NCBI RefSeq assembly: GCF_024707545.1
Contig: NZ_CP062229.1
Location: forward strand, 1,731,501 to 1,795,500
From: Mesorhizobium onobrychidis
GTDB lineage: Bacteria; Pseudomonadota; Alphaproteobacteria; Rhizobiales; Rhizobiaceae
Length of the DNA stretch: 64,000 nucleotides
Reading direction: 5' to 3'
The notes under the pieces are model-generated. The model searched no databases, had not been told where the DNA came from, and saw nothing but the letters and a program-made list of their open reading frames with translations. Below are positions 21,401 to 28,271 of the stretch, piece after piece. Position numbers and translations under genes: made by a program. The stretch's first letter is position 1. Each line of letters begins with the position of its first letter.

Positions 21401-22144
21401 GACTGCGGCATCGGCCGCCGCCGCACCGGTTGCGGTTTCCATCCCCGCGCTGCGCTCGCCAGCAGAGGCTTCTTCGGAGTCAAGCCGGTCCTCGTCGATC
21501 AACACCAGCAGGTGCCGCTCGTCCGTCAGCCGGGCGAGGCCGGCCGGATAGGAAGTGGTGCCGCCCGGAACGAGGCGTTTGACAATGCGGTCGCTCTCGT
21601 GCGCCACATCGACCACAAGCGCTGCCAGCGTTTCGGGCAAGATGCCGAGCTCCGAAAAACCATCGGAAGCGGCCTCGATGTTGCCCTTGGCGTCGACGAA
21701 GGCGATGTAATGACCGTCTTCGGTAAAGCCGCTGATGGCCCGAGCGGCGATCTCGGCGGCGCTGCGCGAGCCGGTCTGCGCCGCCGGCACCGCCAGCATG
21801 ATCGCGTTCTCGCCGTCAGGCATTGTCACCGCGCTGGCCAGAAAGCCAACCGCGCGGCTGGTCAGGCCGGTTGCCAGCCGCACCGTGATGGCGCGGTCGC
21901 GGCCGATCTGTGGAAAACCGCTTGTCGCCATGATCTGGCGCCTGGCGATCAGCGGCAAGCCTGTCGAGGCGCCGATGATGGCCTCGATGTCGGGATAGCC
22001 GAACACCGCTGCCCCTGGTCCGTTTGCCCAGATCACCTGTCCGAGGTCTGCCGACAGAAGGGCGATCGCGTCGCCGGCGGCAAAGCGCTGGCGGACCGCG
22101 TCGAGCACGGCGACGTCGAGGAAGGAGTAGTTTTCGGACGGCAT
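18431..22144 (-). CDS. Large multi-PAS sensor histidine kinase (PdhS/CbrA-like, PleC/DivJ group)
   Basis: 1237 residues, no membrane helix. PAS-like segments start near residues 15, 390, 730 and 880. The dimerisation helix has phospho-acceptor His at about residue 1015 (ISHEIRTPLNAIIGFSELM). The ATPase part has NILSNAIRYT, DTGIGMS and GRGDGTGLGLPL. The kinase core (FGPVANDRYRDYLRDINRSG) resembles the PleC/DivJ relatives PdhS and CbrA that control DivK-CtrA cell-cycle and polarity signalling in Rhizobiales. A long acidic linker (about 230-380) contains an in-frame 15-base tandem repeat. Longer than the PdhS proteins I know (about 1000-1035). The DivK partner is not in the window. Confidence 0.85.
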   Translation of the reverse strand: MPSENYSFLDVAVLDAVRQRFAAGDAIALLSADLGQVIWANGPGAAVFGYPDIEAIIGASTGLPLIARRQIMATSGFPQIGRDRAITVRLATGLTSRAVGFLASAVTMPDGENAIMLAVPAAQTGSRSAAEIAARAISGFTEDGHYIAFVDAKGNIEAASDGFSELGILPETLAALVVDVAHESDRIVKRLVPGGTTSYPAGLARLTDERHLLVLIDEDRLDSEEASAGERSAGMETATGAAAADAAVRPKAEQDNAPVAVAKTDAAAQTVPAAGEDTSVSAEHDVPDSIGPDSTRPDSTGPDSTGPDSTEPDSTEQGPEAAGGMPPLHDHWYFSASEDEAQKPGPDASGHVEADASAESSAQDAIRAASPTERAIPSIDRAAPPLRFVWRTDAEGRFSALSPEFAELVGKPAADVISRRFRDVAATFDLDASGEIAGLLDRRDTWSGRSVLWPVAGTDFKIPVDLAALPVYGRSRAFEGFRGFGVARTSDAVVDPEAIGMALVPNAEATAAVEPEVAETPDETDPFQGEVPALTIVPKPERRFADKVIRLAEHRQPANDKGLSTLERSAFREIGERLKKDNPPTEQPDAAIPAAAEPTETDAEDEKNVARLDGEQPETVSGISGSLLDYADRDYVADNSDGAPHSEPDRAAREVVEPTDTGSRSTAAEDDDSMTAADFRDAEDSEDWAPSDDDEARSSTDHIGDAGDVEPAPVERPRLQAPPLKLEGFVPSAFSTADDDRAPDTSILGKLPVPLLIHSGDDLHYANEEFLSLTGYDTLDDLEDAGGLGALFADPYDGSASDGTDHALRLKTHDGQEFPIEAILRSVPWRGGKALMLVVRRSGDDEAAAIPHGAADDQTQPDTSELKARIAEMRTIIDTATDGVVLIGRDGTIRSISRPAEALFGFDSDEVTGKPFVSLFAIESQRAARDYLDGLSEPGVASVLNDGREVIGREAQGRFIPLFMTIGSLPNDSGFCAVVRDITQWKRAEEDLTQARAVAERASSQKTDFLARISHEIRTPLNAIIGFSELMVDEKFGPVANDRYRDYLRDINRSGNHVLDLVNDLLDISKIEAGQQEMAYEAVSLNDTLAETVAMMQPQANRERVIIRSSFASRLPEVVADLRSVRQIALNILSNAIRYTQAGGQVIVSTAYEISGDVVMRVRDTGIGMSQSDIEQALKPFKQINALKRGRGDGTGLGLPLTKAMVEANRARFTINSTPGEGTLVEVAFPSTRVLAD
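21201..21290. repeat. 15-bp tandem repeat, six units, inside the kinase gene
   Basis: Units such as GTCGAATCAGGTCCG recur at 21201, 21216, 21231, 21246, 21261 and, degenerate, 21276. On the coding (minus) strand they encode repeated PDST(G/E/R)-type pentapeptides at about residues 285-314 of the kinase. A multiple of three, so unit gain or loss keeps the frame. Confidence 0.9.
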
Positions 22145-22292
22145 GCGCTTTGGGAACCCTCACAGAGCGGCAGTTTGCGGTTAACGCTTTGTTAATAAAA
22201 GCCGACGGCGCGAAGGTCCACAAGCCATAGCGTGCAACCGCCGGAATCTCTGGGCTCGTGGTTAACGCTGGGAGAGAAATTCTATGGTGCGC

Positions 22293-22315
22293 TGCAACAA
22301 AGATATTGCAATGCA
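22293..22315. promoter_or_regulatory. TGC-type operator candidate upstream of the phasin gene
   Basis: TGCAA (22293-22297) and TTGCA (22306-22310) form an inverted repeat, overlapping the perfect palindrome TGCAATGCA (22307-22315). PhaR/AniA repressors of phasin genes bind TGC/GCA-type palindromes, so this is a plausible PhaR site 80-100 bases before the ATG. Not verified. Confidence 0.4.
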
Positions 22316-22395
22316 CAAAATTTGCCTTTATATTGCCATCATACATAAACGAGACGGCTTTCTGTCGAAGCCGCTGCCACTGCAAAGGATGGAAT

Positions 22396-22845
22396 ATGTC
22401 CAGGACCAAGACCGCTGAAAACATCGAATTCCCGAGCTTCGACGCTTCCAAGGCCACCGACCAGATCCGCGCTTTCGCCGAAAAGGGCGTCGAGCAGTCG
22501 AAAGAGGCCTATGCCAAGCTGAAGACCGGCGCCGAAGAGACCCAGAAGGCTCTGGAGTCGACTTTCGAGACCGCCAAGACCGTTTCCAACGACCTGTCGC
22601 TCAAGACCATCGCCGCTCTGCGCGCCAATACCGAAGCCGGCTTTTCGCATTTCGAAGCGCTGATCGGCGCCAAGTCGCTGTCGGAAGTCGTCGAGCTGCA
22701 GACCGCATTCCTGCGCCAGCGCGTCGAGATGACCGTCGAGCAGGCAAAGGATTTCCAGGCCGTCGCCTCCAAGGCGGCCGAGGACGTCTCCAAGCCGATC
22801 AAGACCGCCTTCGAGAAGGCGATGAGCGAAATTAAGGCCGCCTAA
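22396..22845 (+). CDS. phaP: Phasin (PHB granule-associated protein)
   Basis: Small amphipathic protein coating polyhydroxybutyrate granules, 149 residues. Start at 22396 with AAAGGA 6 bases upstream; the frame is open 46 codons earlier but that part is not phasin-like. The whole protein is alpha-helical and rich in Ala, Lys and Glu, with phasin_2-type segments (FAEKGVEQSKEAYAKLK, ANTEAGFSHFEALIGAKSL, ELQTAFLRQRVEMTVEQAKDF). It is divergent from the sensor kinase. A structured RNA with three anti-SD hairpins lies directly downstream and may be part of its transcript. Confidence 0.92.
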   Translation: MSRTKTAENIEFPSFDASKATDQIRAFAEKGVEQSKEAYAKLKTGAEETQKALESTFETAKTVSNDLSLKTIAALRANTEAGFSHFEALIGAKSLSEVVELQTAFLRQRVEMTVEQAKDFQAVASKAAEDVSKPIKTAFEKAMSEIKAA

Positions 22846-22914
22846 TATTTGCGCATATCGCGAAGATGCAACAAAAGGTCGCATTTCTTCGAACAGGATT
22901 ATGTGAGATATAGT

Positions 22915-23038
22915 GGTCAAGCGAATACCCGGCGGGTGGAACCTCCTCCCTCTGCTCTCCGGGGTGACCAGCCAGCACCTCCTCCCGCTGGCTCGTAACA
23001 GGAAAAGGCCGGCACCTCCTCCCGCCGGCCTTTTTCTT
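22915..23038 (+). ncRNA. RNA with three CCUCCUCCC hairpins (cuckoo/CcsR-type), with terminator
   Basis: The motif ACCTCCTCCC occurs three times, at 22941-22950, 22977-22986 and 23014-23023. The second is the exact loop of a perfect 7-bp stem (22970-22976/22987-22993). The third is the exact loop of a perfect 11-bp stem (23003-23013/23024-23034) that ends in a T-run and so is also the terminator. The first lies in a looser hairpin (ACCCGG/CCGGGGT). CCUCCUCCC mimics the 16S rRNA anti-Shine-Dalgarno end. The same design defines the alphaproteobacterial cuckoo RNAs, including Rhodobacter CcsR1-4. A TATAGT at 22909-22914 may be its own -10; alternatively it is processed from the phaP 3' UTR. Confidence 0.8.
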
Positions 23039-23065
23039 TGCCCGGCGAAAGGTGACGATCTTTGC

Positions 23066-23169
23066 CTACAGCGCCGCGCGTCCTGTTAGACGCGCAAAGG
23101 ACGCTGTAGAACTTTGGATTTTGCGCATGATCCTTTCCGAAAATCGATTCTGTTTTTCGGGTCATGCGC
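23066..23169. repeat. Two-part palindromic element (CTACAGCG / GCGCATGATCC family)
   Basis: CTACAGCG (23066-23073) pairs with CGCTGTAG (23102-23109) around a CGCGTC/GACGCG core, followed by GCGCATGATCC...GGGTCATGCGC with a GAAAATCGATT centre. The same two modules recur at 39651-39750 and 41203-41305, and the CATGATC module alone at 53758-53826. Confidence 0.85.
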
Positions 23170-23277
23170 GGCCAAAAGCCTTGAATTAAACTCCGATAGC
23201 CCGTATGGACGCATCGCCGAACGACAGAGCGGGTCCCGGAGAATGAACGGTCCATTCGATCCCGCTCGGGCAAGCGT

Positions 23278-23354
23278 GCCGTTGTAGCTCAGATGGTTAG
23301 AGCGCCGGATTGTGGATCCGGAGGTCGCTGGTTCGATCCCAGCCAACGGTACCA
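23278..23354 (+). tRNA. tRNA-His (anticodon GTG)
   Basis: 77 bases with encoded CCA. Acceptor GCCGTTG pairs with CAACGGT through a G1:U72 wobble, discriminator A73. The D arm has AGCTCAGATGGTTAGAGC, the anticodon loop ATTGTGGAT, and the T arm GGTTCGATCCC. There is no base in position to act as a paired G-1, and A73 replaces the usual C73: this is the form known in a clade of alphaproteobacteria. Two decayed copies of its 3' part lie downstream at 25504 and 33073, marking it as an integration site. Confidence 0.95.
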
Positions 23355-23565
23355 TCGATTTCCTCAATGAACTCAATGTGTTGTGTAAACGACCAATTGT
23401 CGTTTGCAGGCACTTTGTGTCGCCTGACCTCGCTGGGGTCAAAGCCCAATCTCCGCCGTGTCTACCCGATAGTGCCGGCCGCTAGCCGGCGCCCAAGCTT
23501 GGCGGCATTCCGTCCCCCTTTGCCACATCGGATTGGCATCTGAATTGCCCATTGAGTCCCGCCAG

Positions 23566-24060
23566 ATGGAAATGGGTTTAGCCGAAGACTTGTCTGATGT
23601 TGCGCTCACATTCGATTGTCCGGATTGCTCGCATCCGGCGGTAAGGAAGGGCTCTGCGCTAAGAACGATCGCGCACTTCAGATGCGACGGGTGCAACGCC
23701 AAGGTACGGATCACCTATCCGCAGAAAGCTAGCGATCTTCGAAAAGCACAAGCTATTGGCCGCCCACGGGGCGTTGCGATAACTCAACGCTGCTTTGCAG
23801 TTAAGCCCAGGCGGTTTCGCGTAAGGGTCGGTCGGCGTTGCCCTAATCCTCATCCCAGAAATCTTGCAGCGACGCGTGTCTTAGGTCTTCCTCCCGCGGA
23901 GGTGCTTCACACGAGCCTTGATGCCCGGCTTGACCCACTGCGTTGCCGGCCGCGTCTTCATGGCCTCTGGCGGGGGGCCTGGGTGTTCGTACCCGCGTCC
24001 AGTTCTGGCGCACTGCCTAAAACTCGTATCCAAATCGCTCTATGTCAGTCCTGTAGATAG
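23566..24060 (+). CDS. Hypothetical protein with N-terminal zinc ribbon, C-terminal part doubtful
   Basis: From the ATG at 23566 the first about 65 residues look real: FDCPDCSHPAVRKGS and FRCDGCNAKVRITYP form a CxxC...CxxC zinc ribbon of a kind seen in small rhizobial proteins. After KAQAIGRP the translation turns into Arg/Pro-rich sequence typical of a wrong frame, so the gene is probably frameshifted or eroded there. It lies in the lower-GC segment between the tRNA-His gene and its first downstream copy. Function unknown. Confidence 0.4.
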   Translation: MEMGLAEDLSDVALTFDCPDCSHPAVRKGSALRTIAHFRCDGCNAKVRITYPQKASDLRKAQAIGRPRGVAITQRCFAVKPRRFRVRVGRRCPNPHPRNLAATRVLGLPPAEVLHTSLDARLDPLRCRPRLHGLWRGAWVFVPASSSGALPKTRIQIALCQSCR

Positions 24061-24640
24061 TCCACACCATGTTCCTTGTCTCGGGCGTGTAGTAGTCGCG
24101 GTAGTCGGCCTTTCGAATTGACTTCTTGCTATGCGGCAAAGCGACGTTTGCTAACCCGATTCTCTCGGAAACGTGGGTGAATTCCTCACGGATCTGCTCA
24201 AAGCGCCCGACGTAATCAACGAGCAAGCTTCCATCATGGTCATCAATGAACAGGTGTTGTGCCCGCCATTGAGGATGATCGACGCGCTGGATAGCCTTCA
24301 GATACGAGCGGAAAGACATAAAGCGGGTCAGACCAAGGATTTTGCGCAAATCACGGCGCCAAGTCTTGGCGTAGAGAAACTGTGAAACGGCTTTGTCCCA
24401 TGGGTTTCTGACGAGGGAAAACTTGAACATACGATCAAAAGTCTCCGCCCCTATCTCTGATCGGATTTGGGCGGCGGTAAGATGATGCAGGCCTTCTTTC
24501 TGGTGACGGTTTAGTTCTGGATTCTTCCAATATTGGTCAGCCGTTCGGCTTAACCGATCCGGCCAAATGGCATCTTCGATACTGGTGCCACCATTCTTCG
24601 GTATGTGAATAAACAAGCAGCCCAATTCTCGGCTCAGCAT
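24017..24640 (-). CDS. Sulfotransferase-family protein
   Basis: 207 residues. The 5'-phosphosulfate loop is FIHIPKNGGTSIEDAI at residues 10-25 and the 3'-phosphate motif is SLVRNPWDKAVSQF near 80-93, both typical of PAPS-dependent sulfotransferases of the Sulfotransfer_2 type acting on carbohydrates. The C-terminus ends in a compact basic region (SKKSIRKADYRDYYTPETR), the usual family end. Base composition is near 50% G+C, below the neighbours, and it sits in the tRNA-His island, so transfer is likely. The acceptor is unknown; a surface polysaccharide or a Nod-factor-like glycan are possibilities only. Confidence 0.78.
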   Translation of the reverse strand: MLSRELGCLFIHIPKNGGTSIEDAIWPDRLSRTADQYWKNPELNRHQKEGLHHLTAAQIRSEIGAETFDRMFKFSLVRNPWDKAVSQFLYAKTWRRDLRKILGLTRFMSFRSYLKAIQRVDHPQWRAQHLFIDDHDGSLLVDYVGRFEQIREEFTHVSERIGLANVALPHSKKSIRKADYRDYYTPETRNMVWTIYRTDIERFGYEF

Positions 24641-24690
24641 TTTTCCCGCCCCTCGATCCCACCGCGATCCATAGCATCGAAGACACTAAA

Positions 24691-24921
24691 TTAGAAGTGG
24701 TGCATGACATGGCCTATAGTTCGCTCCAGCCAGCACAGCGCCTTCTCGTAAGCTCGCTGGTGGTCAAGGCCCAGCGGCCTCCAGCTGCCAGTCCCCCTGG
24801 CACCCAAGTCGCTGGGCCGTCCCGACGTGGCCAGCGATTTCATTGCCTCGCCTAAGGCATCAAAAGGCCCGAACGGGTCCAGCGGCTTGGGAAACACGCT
24901 GCTCTCGCCGTATTGTTTCAT
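24691..24921 (-). CDS. Small hypothetical protein
   Basis: 76-residue frame on the same strand as, and just upstream of, the sulfotransferase gene (50-base gap). Sequence is soluble with a Trp/His-rich end (LCWLERTIGHVMHHF). No domain recognised and no clear ribosome binding site. It could be a real island gene or a chance frame. Confidence 0.35.
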   Translation of the reverse strand: MKQYGESSVFPKPLDPFGPFDALGEAMKSLATSGRPSDLGARGTGSWRPLGLDHQRAYEKALCWLERTIGHVMHHF

Positions 24922-24939
24922 GCGAAGCGAATCGGCTTA

Positions 24940-25213
24940 GGCCGGCGTCGCGGGCCTTCATGACGAGATCCAGCAAGAGCAGGGCGCTCCGATGCTGGGC
25001 CCCAAATACAGCGGCCTTCACGCCCTGCGGCACTTCGACGCCTCTTGGTGCATCAACAGGCAGGAAGATGGCGGCCTCGGCTTACCCCGAAGGTGGTGAA
25101 AGAGCGCATGGGCATTCCAGTGTGACAATGACGGCTGACGTCTATGGACATCACTTCCCAAGGGGTGGTGATAGCGGGCAGATGGCAGCGGCAGCGCGCG
25201 CGCTATTGGGCTG
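24940..25213 (+). pseudogene. Tyrosine recombinase (phage-type integrase) C-terminal remnant, frameshifted
   Basis: Two frames together give an integrase tail. The first, about 24965-25092, reads KYSGLHALRHFDASWCINR, the box II HxxR region, and then hits TGA. The second, from about 25085 to 25213, reads VKERMGHSSVTMTADVYGHH, the conserved LGH...Y catalytic end with tyrosine, followed by an Ala-rich tail and stop. A one-base shift near 25085-25090 separates them and the N-terminal two thirds are missing. Its place about 290 bases before the tRNA-His 3' copy at 25504 is where an island integrase is expected. Confidence 0.85.
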
Positions 25214-25230
25214 AGCTGGGGCAGCACCAA

Positions 25231-25449
25231 ATGTCGAAAAATGAGCCAACTGAGTTGAGCCTGCAAAAAAGAATTGAACTCCAATTCAAAGAGGACTTCC
25301 GCGTTGATCCACTGCACCCCGTCGAAAGCAGCGAGCGTTTGCGGCGGGCGTACGCGAGATATGGTCTCACTGCTTCCCTAAAACGTGCGGTCGCTGTCGG
25401 TTTTGTTCTGTGGTTCGGGGTTCTCATTTGGTTAGCCCTCCACCACTGA
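25231..25449 (+). CDS. Small protein with C-terminal membrane helix
   Basis: 72 residues from the ATG at 25231. A charged N-terminal half (LSLQKRIELQFKEDFRVDPL) is followed by one hydrophobic helix at the C-terminus (AVAVGFVLWFGVLIWLAL). Tail-anchored topology seems likely. It lies directly behind the integrase remnant, inside the island; the upstream GAGCTGGGG could serve as a weak ribosome binding site. No family recognised. Confidence 0.5.
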   Translation: MSKNEPTELSLQKRIELQFKEDFRVDPLHPVESSERLRRAYARYGLTASLKRAVAVGFVLWFGVLIWLALHH

Positions 25450-25503
25450 ACGCGACATAGGCGCAACATAACGGAAAAAAGACCAGCACTTTCAAGGTTT
25501 GTA

Positions 25504-25557
25504 TCCGGATTGTGGATCCGGGAAGTCGCTGGTTCGATCCCAGCCAACGGTACCATC
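25504..25557 (+). repeat. Decayed 3' copy of tRNA-His (attachment site of the island)
   Basis: From the anticodon arm to the CCA and three bases beyond it matches the tRNA-His gene, with the last 34 bases (GTCGCTGGTTCGATCCCAGC through CCATCG) identical and one extra base in the variable region. The 5' half of the tRNA is absent, so it is not functional. This is the direct repeat expected at the far end of an element integrated in the tRNA 3' end. Confidence 0.88.
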
Positions 25558-25601
25558 GGTTTATCCGTTAAATCACTGAATTTGTTGGGCGGCCGCGCTG
25601 C

Positions 25602-27068
25602 CTATCTGTCAGCCGCAATCGTCGCCTGCAACCATTGCGTGATGGCATCGAACGCGATCGGTTTGGTCGTGTCGACGTCAAACAGCGGTCCGCGCCGCAG
25701 CGGCTCGGCGCGGTTGGCCAGTTCGATCAGTTCGGGGATGTAGGCCGCGCCGGGATGGCCGGCGGGACGCTGGTCGAGCCGTGCGCGATAGCGCTCGGCC
25801 AGAACCCCGCTGGGAGCATGGCACCAGATTTCGGCGGTCTGCTCGACGCCGGCCCTTCGCAGATGATCCTCGAGCATCTGGCGCGGCTGGAAGCCGAACC
25901 AGGCGTCGACGACAAATATGCTGCCCGCCGGAGCCTCGCCGACGACCGACCAGATGGCTTGGTAACTGGCGCGGCCGAGCGTACGGTTGAATTCGCGATC
26001 GCCGCCGCCGAGCACTTCGAGGAACGGGTTCTTGATCGTATCGAGCGCGAGCAATGGCCAACCCATGCGCTCGGCGATGCCGCGCGAGACGGTGCTTTTG
26101 CCGCTGGCGGGGATGCCGTTGACGAGCACGGCGCGCCGGCTGGGCACGGCGCGGTCGAGCCGGGCAGATGGCAAGGACACGGGCGCGACTGCCGCCTTCG
26201 TCGCGAGCGCTTGCAGACCGGCGCCGATGACGCCGGCGTCGTCGCCAAGTTGCGCCGCTTCCACCGGGCATTGGTACCACGGAGCCAGGGCGGGAGCCCT
26301 GGCAAGCGCCCGATGGGCCGCCAGGCCAAGTCCGCCGCCGAGCAGGACCAGGTCGGGATCGAACATGGCCACGGTCGTATCGATTGCCGCACGCAGCGGG
26401 CCGGCCCAGGCCTCCAGTATGCCGCGCGCCAAGGGATCGCCGCCCGCATCCCGGGCAAAAAGCTGATCGACCGAAACATCCGGACCGAGGCCTGCCCGCG
26501 CGATGTGACGGCCAAGCGCTGTGCCTGAGCTGGTGGTTTCAACGCAGCCGCGCCGGCCGCAGACGCATGCTTCGCCTGATATGTCGACCGTGATATGGCC
26601 GAGCTGCCCCGCCGTCCCCTTGCCGCGGACGATCCGCCGGTCCTGGACCACGGCACCACCAATGCCGGTCCCGATCGTGAACATGACGATGCTTTCATGG
26701 CCTCTGGCGGAGCCGAGAGCCATTTCCGCGACCAGTGCCATGTTGCAATCATTGTCGATCACCACCGGCTTGCCCGCCAGGCTTTCCAGTCGCTGCGCCA
26801 GGGAGATCGTGGCAAGGTTGACATAGCCTCCGGACAAGACCGCGCCAAGCCGCGCATCGACGCGTCCGGGGACGCCGATGCCGATGGCCGCAACTTCGGG
26901 AGAATCGAGCCGGCGCACCATTTCGGCGATCCGGGAGAGCACGAGCTCCGGGTCCGGCGCGCTTTTCTCGGAAATGCGGTCGAGGATTTCGCCCGTGCCG
27001 GAAATACGGGCGGCGCGCAGATTGGTGCCGCCGATATCGATTCCTATGGCCATCGAACTAAGCGGCAT
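25602..27068 (-). CDS. ROK-family sugar kinase fused to a P-loop kinase domain
   Basis: 488 residues in two parts. Residues about 6-300 are a ROK sugar kinase: phosphate loop GIDIGGTNLRAARI, GQLGHITVD, and the zinc signature CVCGRRGCVETTSSG. Residues about 310-488 form a separate P-loop kinase: Walker A VNGIPASGKSTVS, LALDTIKNPF, and Walker B-like IFVVDAWFGF, similar to AAA_33/gluconate-kinase-like proteins. Usual ROK kinases stop near 300 residues, so this is a fusion. It is followed upstream by a LacD-like aldolase 16 bases away, so both domains probably phosphorylate intermediates of one sugar pathway. The substrates are unknown. Confidence 0.85.
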   Translation of the reverse strand: MPLSSMAIGIDIGGTNLRAARISGTGEILDRISEKSAPDPELVLSRIAEMVRRLDSPEVAAIGIGVPGRVDARLGAVLSGGYVNLATISLAQRLESLAGKPVVIDNDCNMALVAEMALGSARGHESIVMFTIGTGIGGAVVQDRRIVRGKGTAGQLGHITVDISGEACVCGRRGCVETTSSGTALGRHIARAGLGPDVSVDQLFARDAGGDPLARGILEAWAGPLRAAIDTTVAMFDPDLVLLGGGLGLAAHRALARAPALAPWYQCPVEAAQLGDDAGVIGAGLQALATKAAVAPVSLPSARLDRAVPSRRAVLVNGIPASGKSTVSRGIAERMGWPLLALDTIKNPFLEVLGGGDREFNRTLGRASYQAIWSVVGEAPAGSIFVVDAWFGFQPRQMLEDHLRRAGVEQTAEIWCHAPSGVLAERYRARLDQRPAGHPGAAYIPELIELANRAEPLRRGPLFDVDTTKPIAFDAITQWLQATIAADR

Positions 27069-27084
27069 GACGTCCTGTCATGGA

Positions 27085-27990
27085 CTAAGCGGCTTTCTGC
27101 CGGTAGTTTCCGATCACCGCCTGAAGCTCGCGCAATCTCGACACTGCGATGGTCTTAAGCCTTTCCCGCTGAATGTCACGGTCAAGCGAGATGCAGTCCT
27201 TCCACAGCGACCGGCCGGCGATCACGCCTGACGCGCCGTTCCTCATCGCGATCTCGACCTGGCCCAGGAACGTTGCGTGGTTGACGCCGGCGGAGAGGAC
27301 CGCCCATGGCACCTCGCCAGCCATGCTGCTGATCCTGGCGCAGGCTTCCGGCGTTCCGGGATAAGGAAGCTTAAGCACCTTTGCCCCGCATTCCAGCGAA
27401 ATCCGGGTGCCCTCTTCGACGAGCCAGGGGATCTTGGCTGTATAATCTTCAAGGCTTTCCCCTTCGAGCTGATAGGTCAGGAACTCGACGACGAGCAGGA
27501 GGTCCTCTTGCGCGAAGTCGGCGATGCATTGGCGCACAATGGCGACATTGTGCTCATTCGCCTCAGGTCTGTCAGCCCTGAGATAGACCATGATCTTGCC
27601 ACCGGTGCCGCCGAGCTCGCGGACGCGGCGCGCGCCGATGCCGGGAGCGAGGCGCGACAGGCGGTAACCGGCGGGCGAGACGTCGAAGCCCGAGGCATCG
27701 AGGCCGATGAGCAGAGCCGTATCGCGGTTCAGCACCCCTTCATCGACAACCCGCGGCACCGCGCAGAGCGGGTCGAGCAGCACGCAGGAGGCGTGGCTGG
27801 CGAGGTATCGCGTGATGTCCGACTTGGTGTCGCCGAGCATGTCGTTGCTGATCTTGGCCTGTTCTGCAGGGTCCGACGCAAGCAAGCTCCGCATGCCGCC
27901 GCGCTGGTCGCAGGCAATGGCCATCATGGCCCCGTCCTTGCCGCATATCTGCTGGTAGCCGCGCAACTCAGCGGTCGTCATCTTTGTCAT
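27085..27990 (-). CDS. LacD-like class I aldolase (tagatose-bisphosphate / sulfofructose-phosphate aldolase family)
   Basis: 301 residues from ATG at 27990 (a start at 28017 adds nine residues; neither has a strong ribosome binding site). MMAIACDQRGGMRSLL, then ILLDPLCAVPRVV-type and KIMVYLRADRP strands, a barrel Lys in GAKVLKLPYPG, and PWAVLSAGVNHATFLGQVEIA mark the LacD/YihT family, which cleave keto-hexose phosphates via a Schiff-base Lys. Gene order aldolase then ROK kinase suggests phosphorylation followed by cleavage to C3 units. Tagatose, sulfofructose or related substrates cannot be told apart here. Confidence 0.82.
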   Translation of the reverse strand: MTKMTTAELRGYQQICGKDGAMMAIACDQRGGMRSLLASDPAEQAKISNDMLGDTKSDITRYLASHASCVLLDPLCAVPRVVDEGVLNRDTALLIGLDASGFDVSPAGYRLSRLAPGIGARRVRELGGTGGKIMVYLRADRPEANEHNVAIVRQCIADFAQEDLLLVVEFLTYQLEGESLEDYTAKIPWLVEEGTRISLECGAKVLKLPYPGTPEACARISSMAGEVPWAVLSAGVNHATFLGQVEIAMRNGASGVIAGRSLWKDCISLDRDIQRERLKTIAVSRLRELQAVIGNYRQKAA

Positions 27991-28271
27991 GGTCTTCTGC
28001 CCGATGTTGGCGCCCATTCACCAGGGCGCAGATCCGTGGAACAAGAAAGGGTTAGTCTTTGCCTGCCTGAGGCAGGGAGGGTCTGCCGTTTTGATGCGTT
28101 ATCGAACCGAGAAATTTGGCCTTGGCTCGCAATCTGCCGTGGACGAGCCCACGTTGCGAGTCAGCCGAATTTGCGCGATAACTCCCATCGGCCATTGGCC
28201 TGTAACACATTGCTGAAAGGAATTGCAAGCTGCCTGTCCCCCCCGCACAAGATGCAGCCGCATCGCGGACG

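Noticed and set aside
23041..23277. Small minus-strand reading frames around the tRNA-His gene
   Set aside because: They translate the palindromic element and the tRNA itself (including a recurring MVPLAGIEPATSG-type string that is antisense to tRNA-His), not a protein.
25504..25557. Second functional tRNA-His
   Set aside because: The 5' acceptor strand and D arm are missing and the variable region has an extra base, so it cannot fold as a tRNA.
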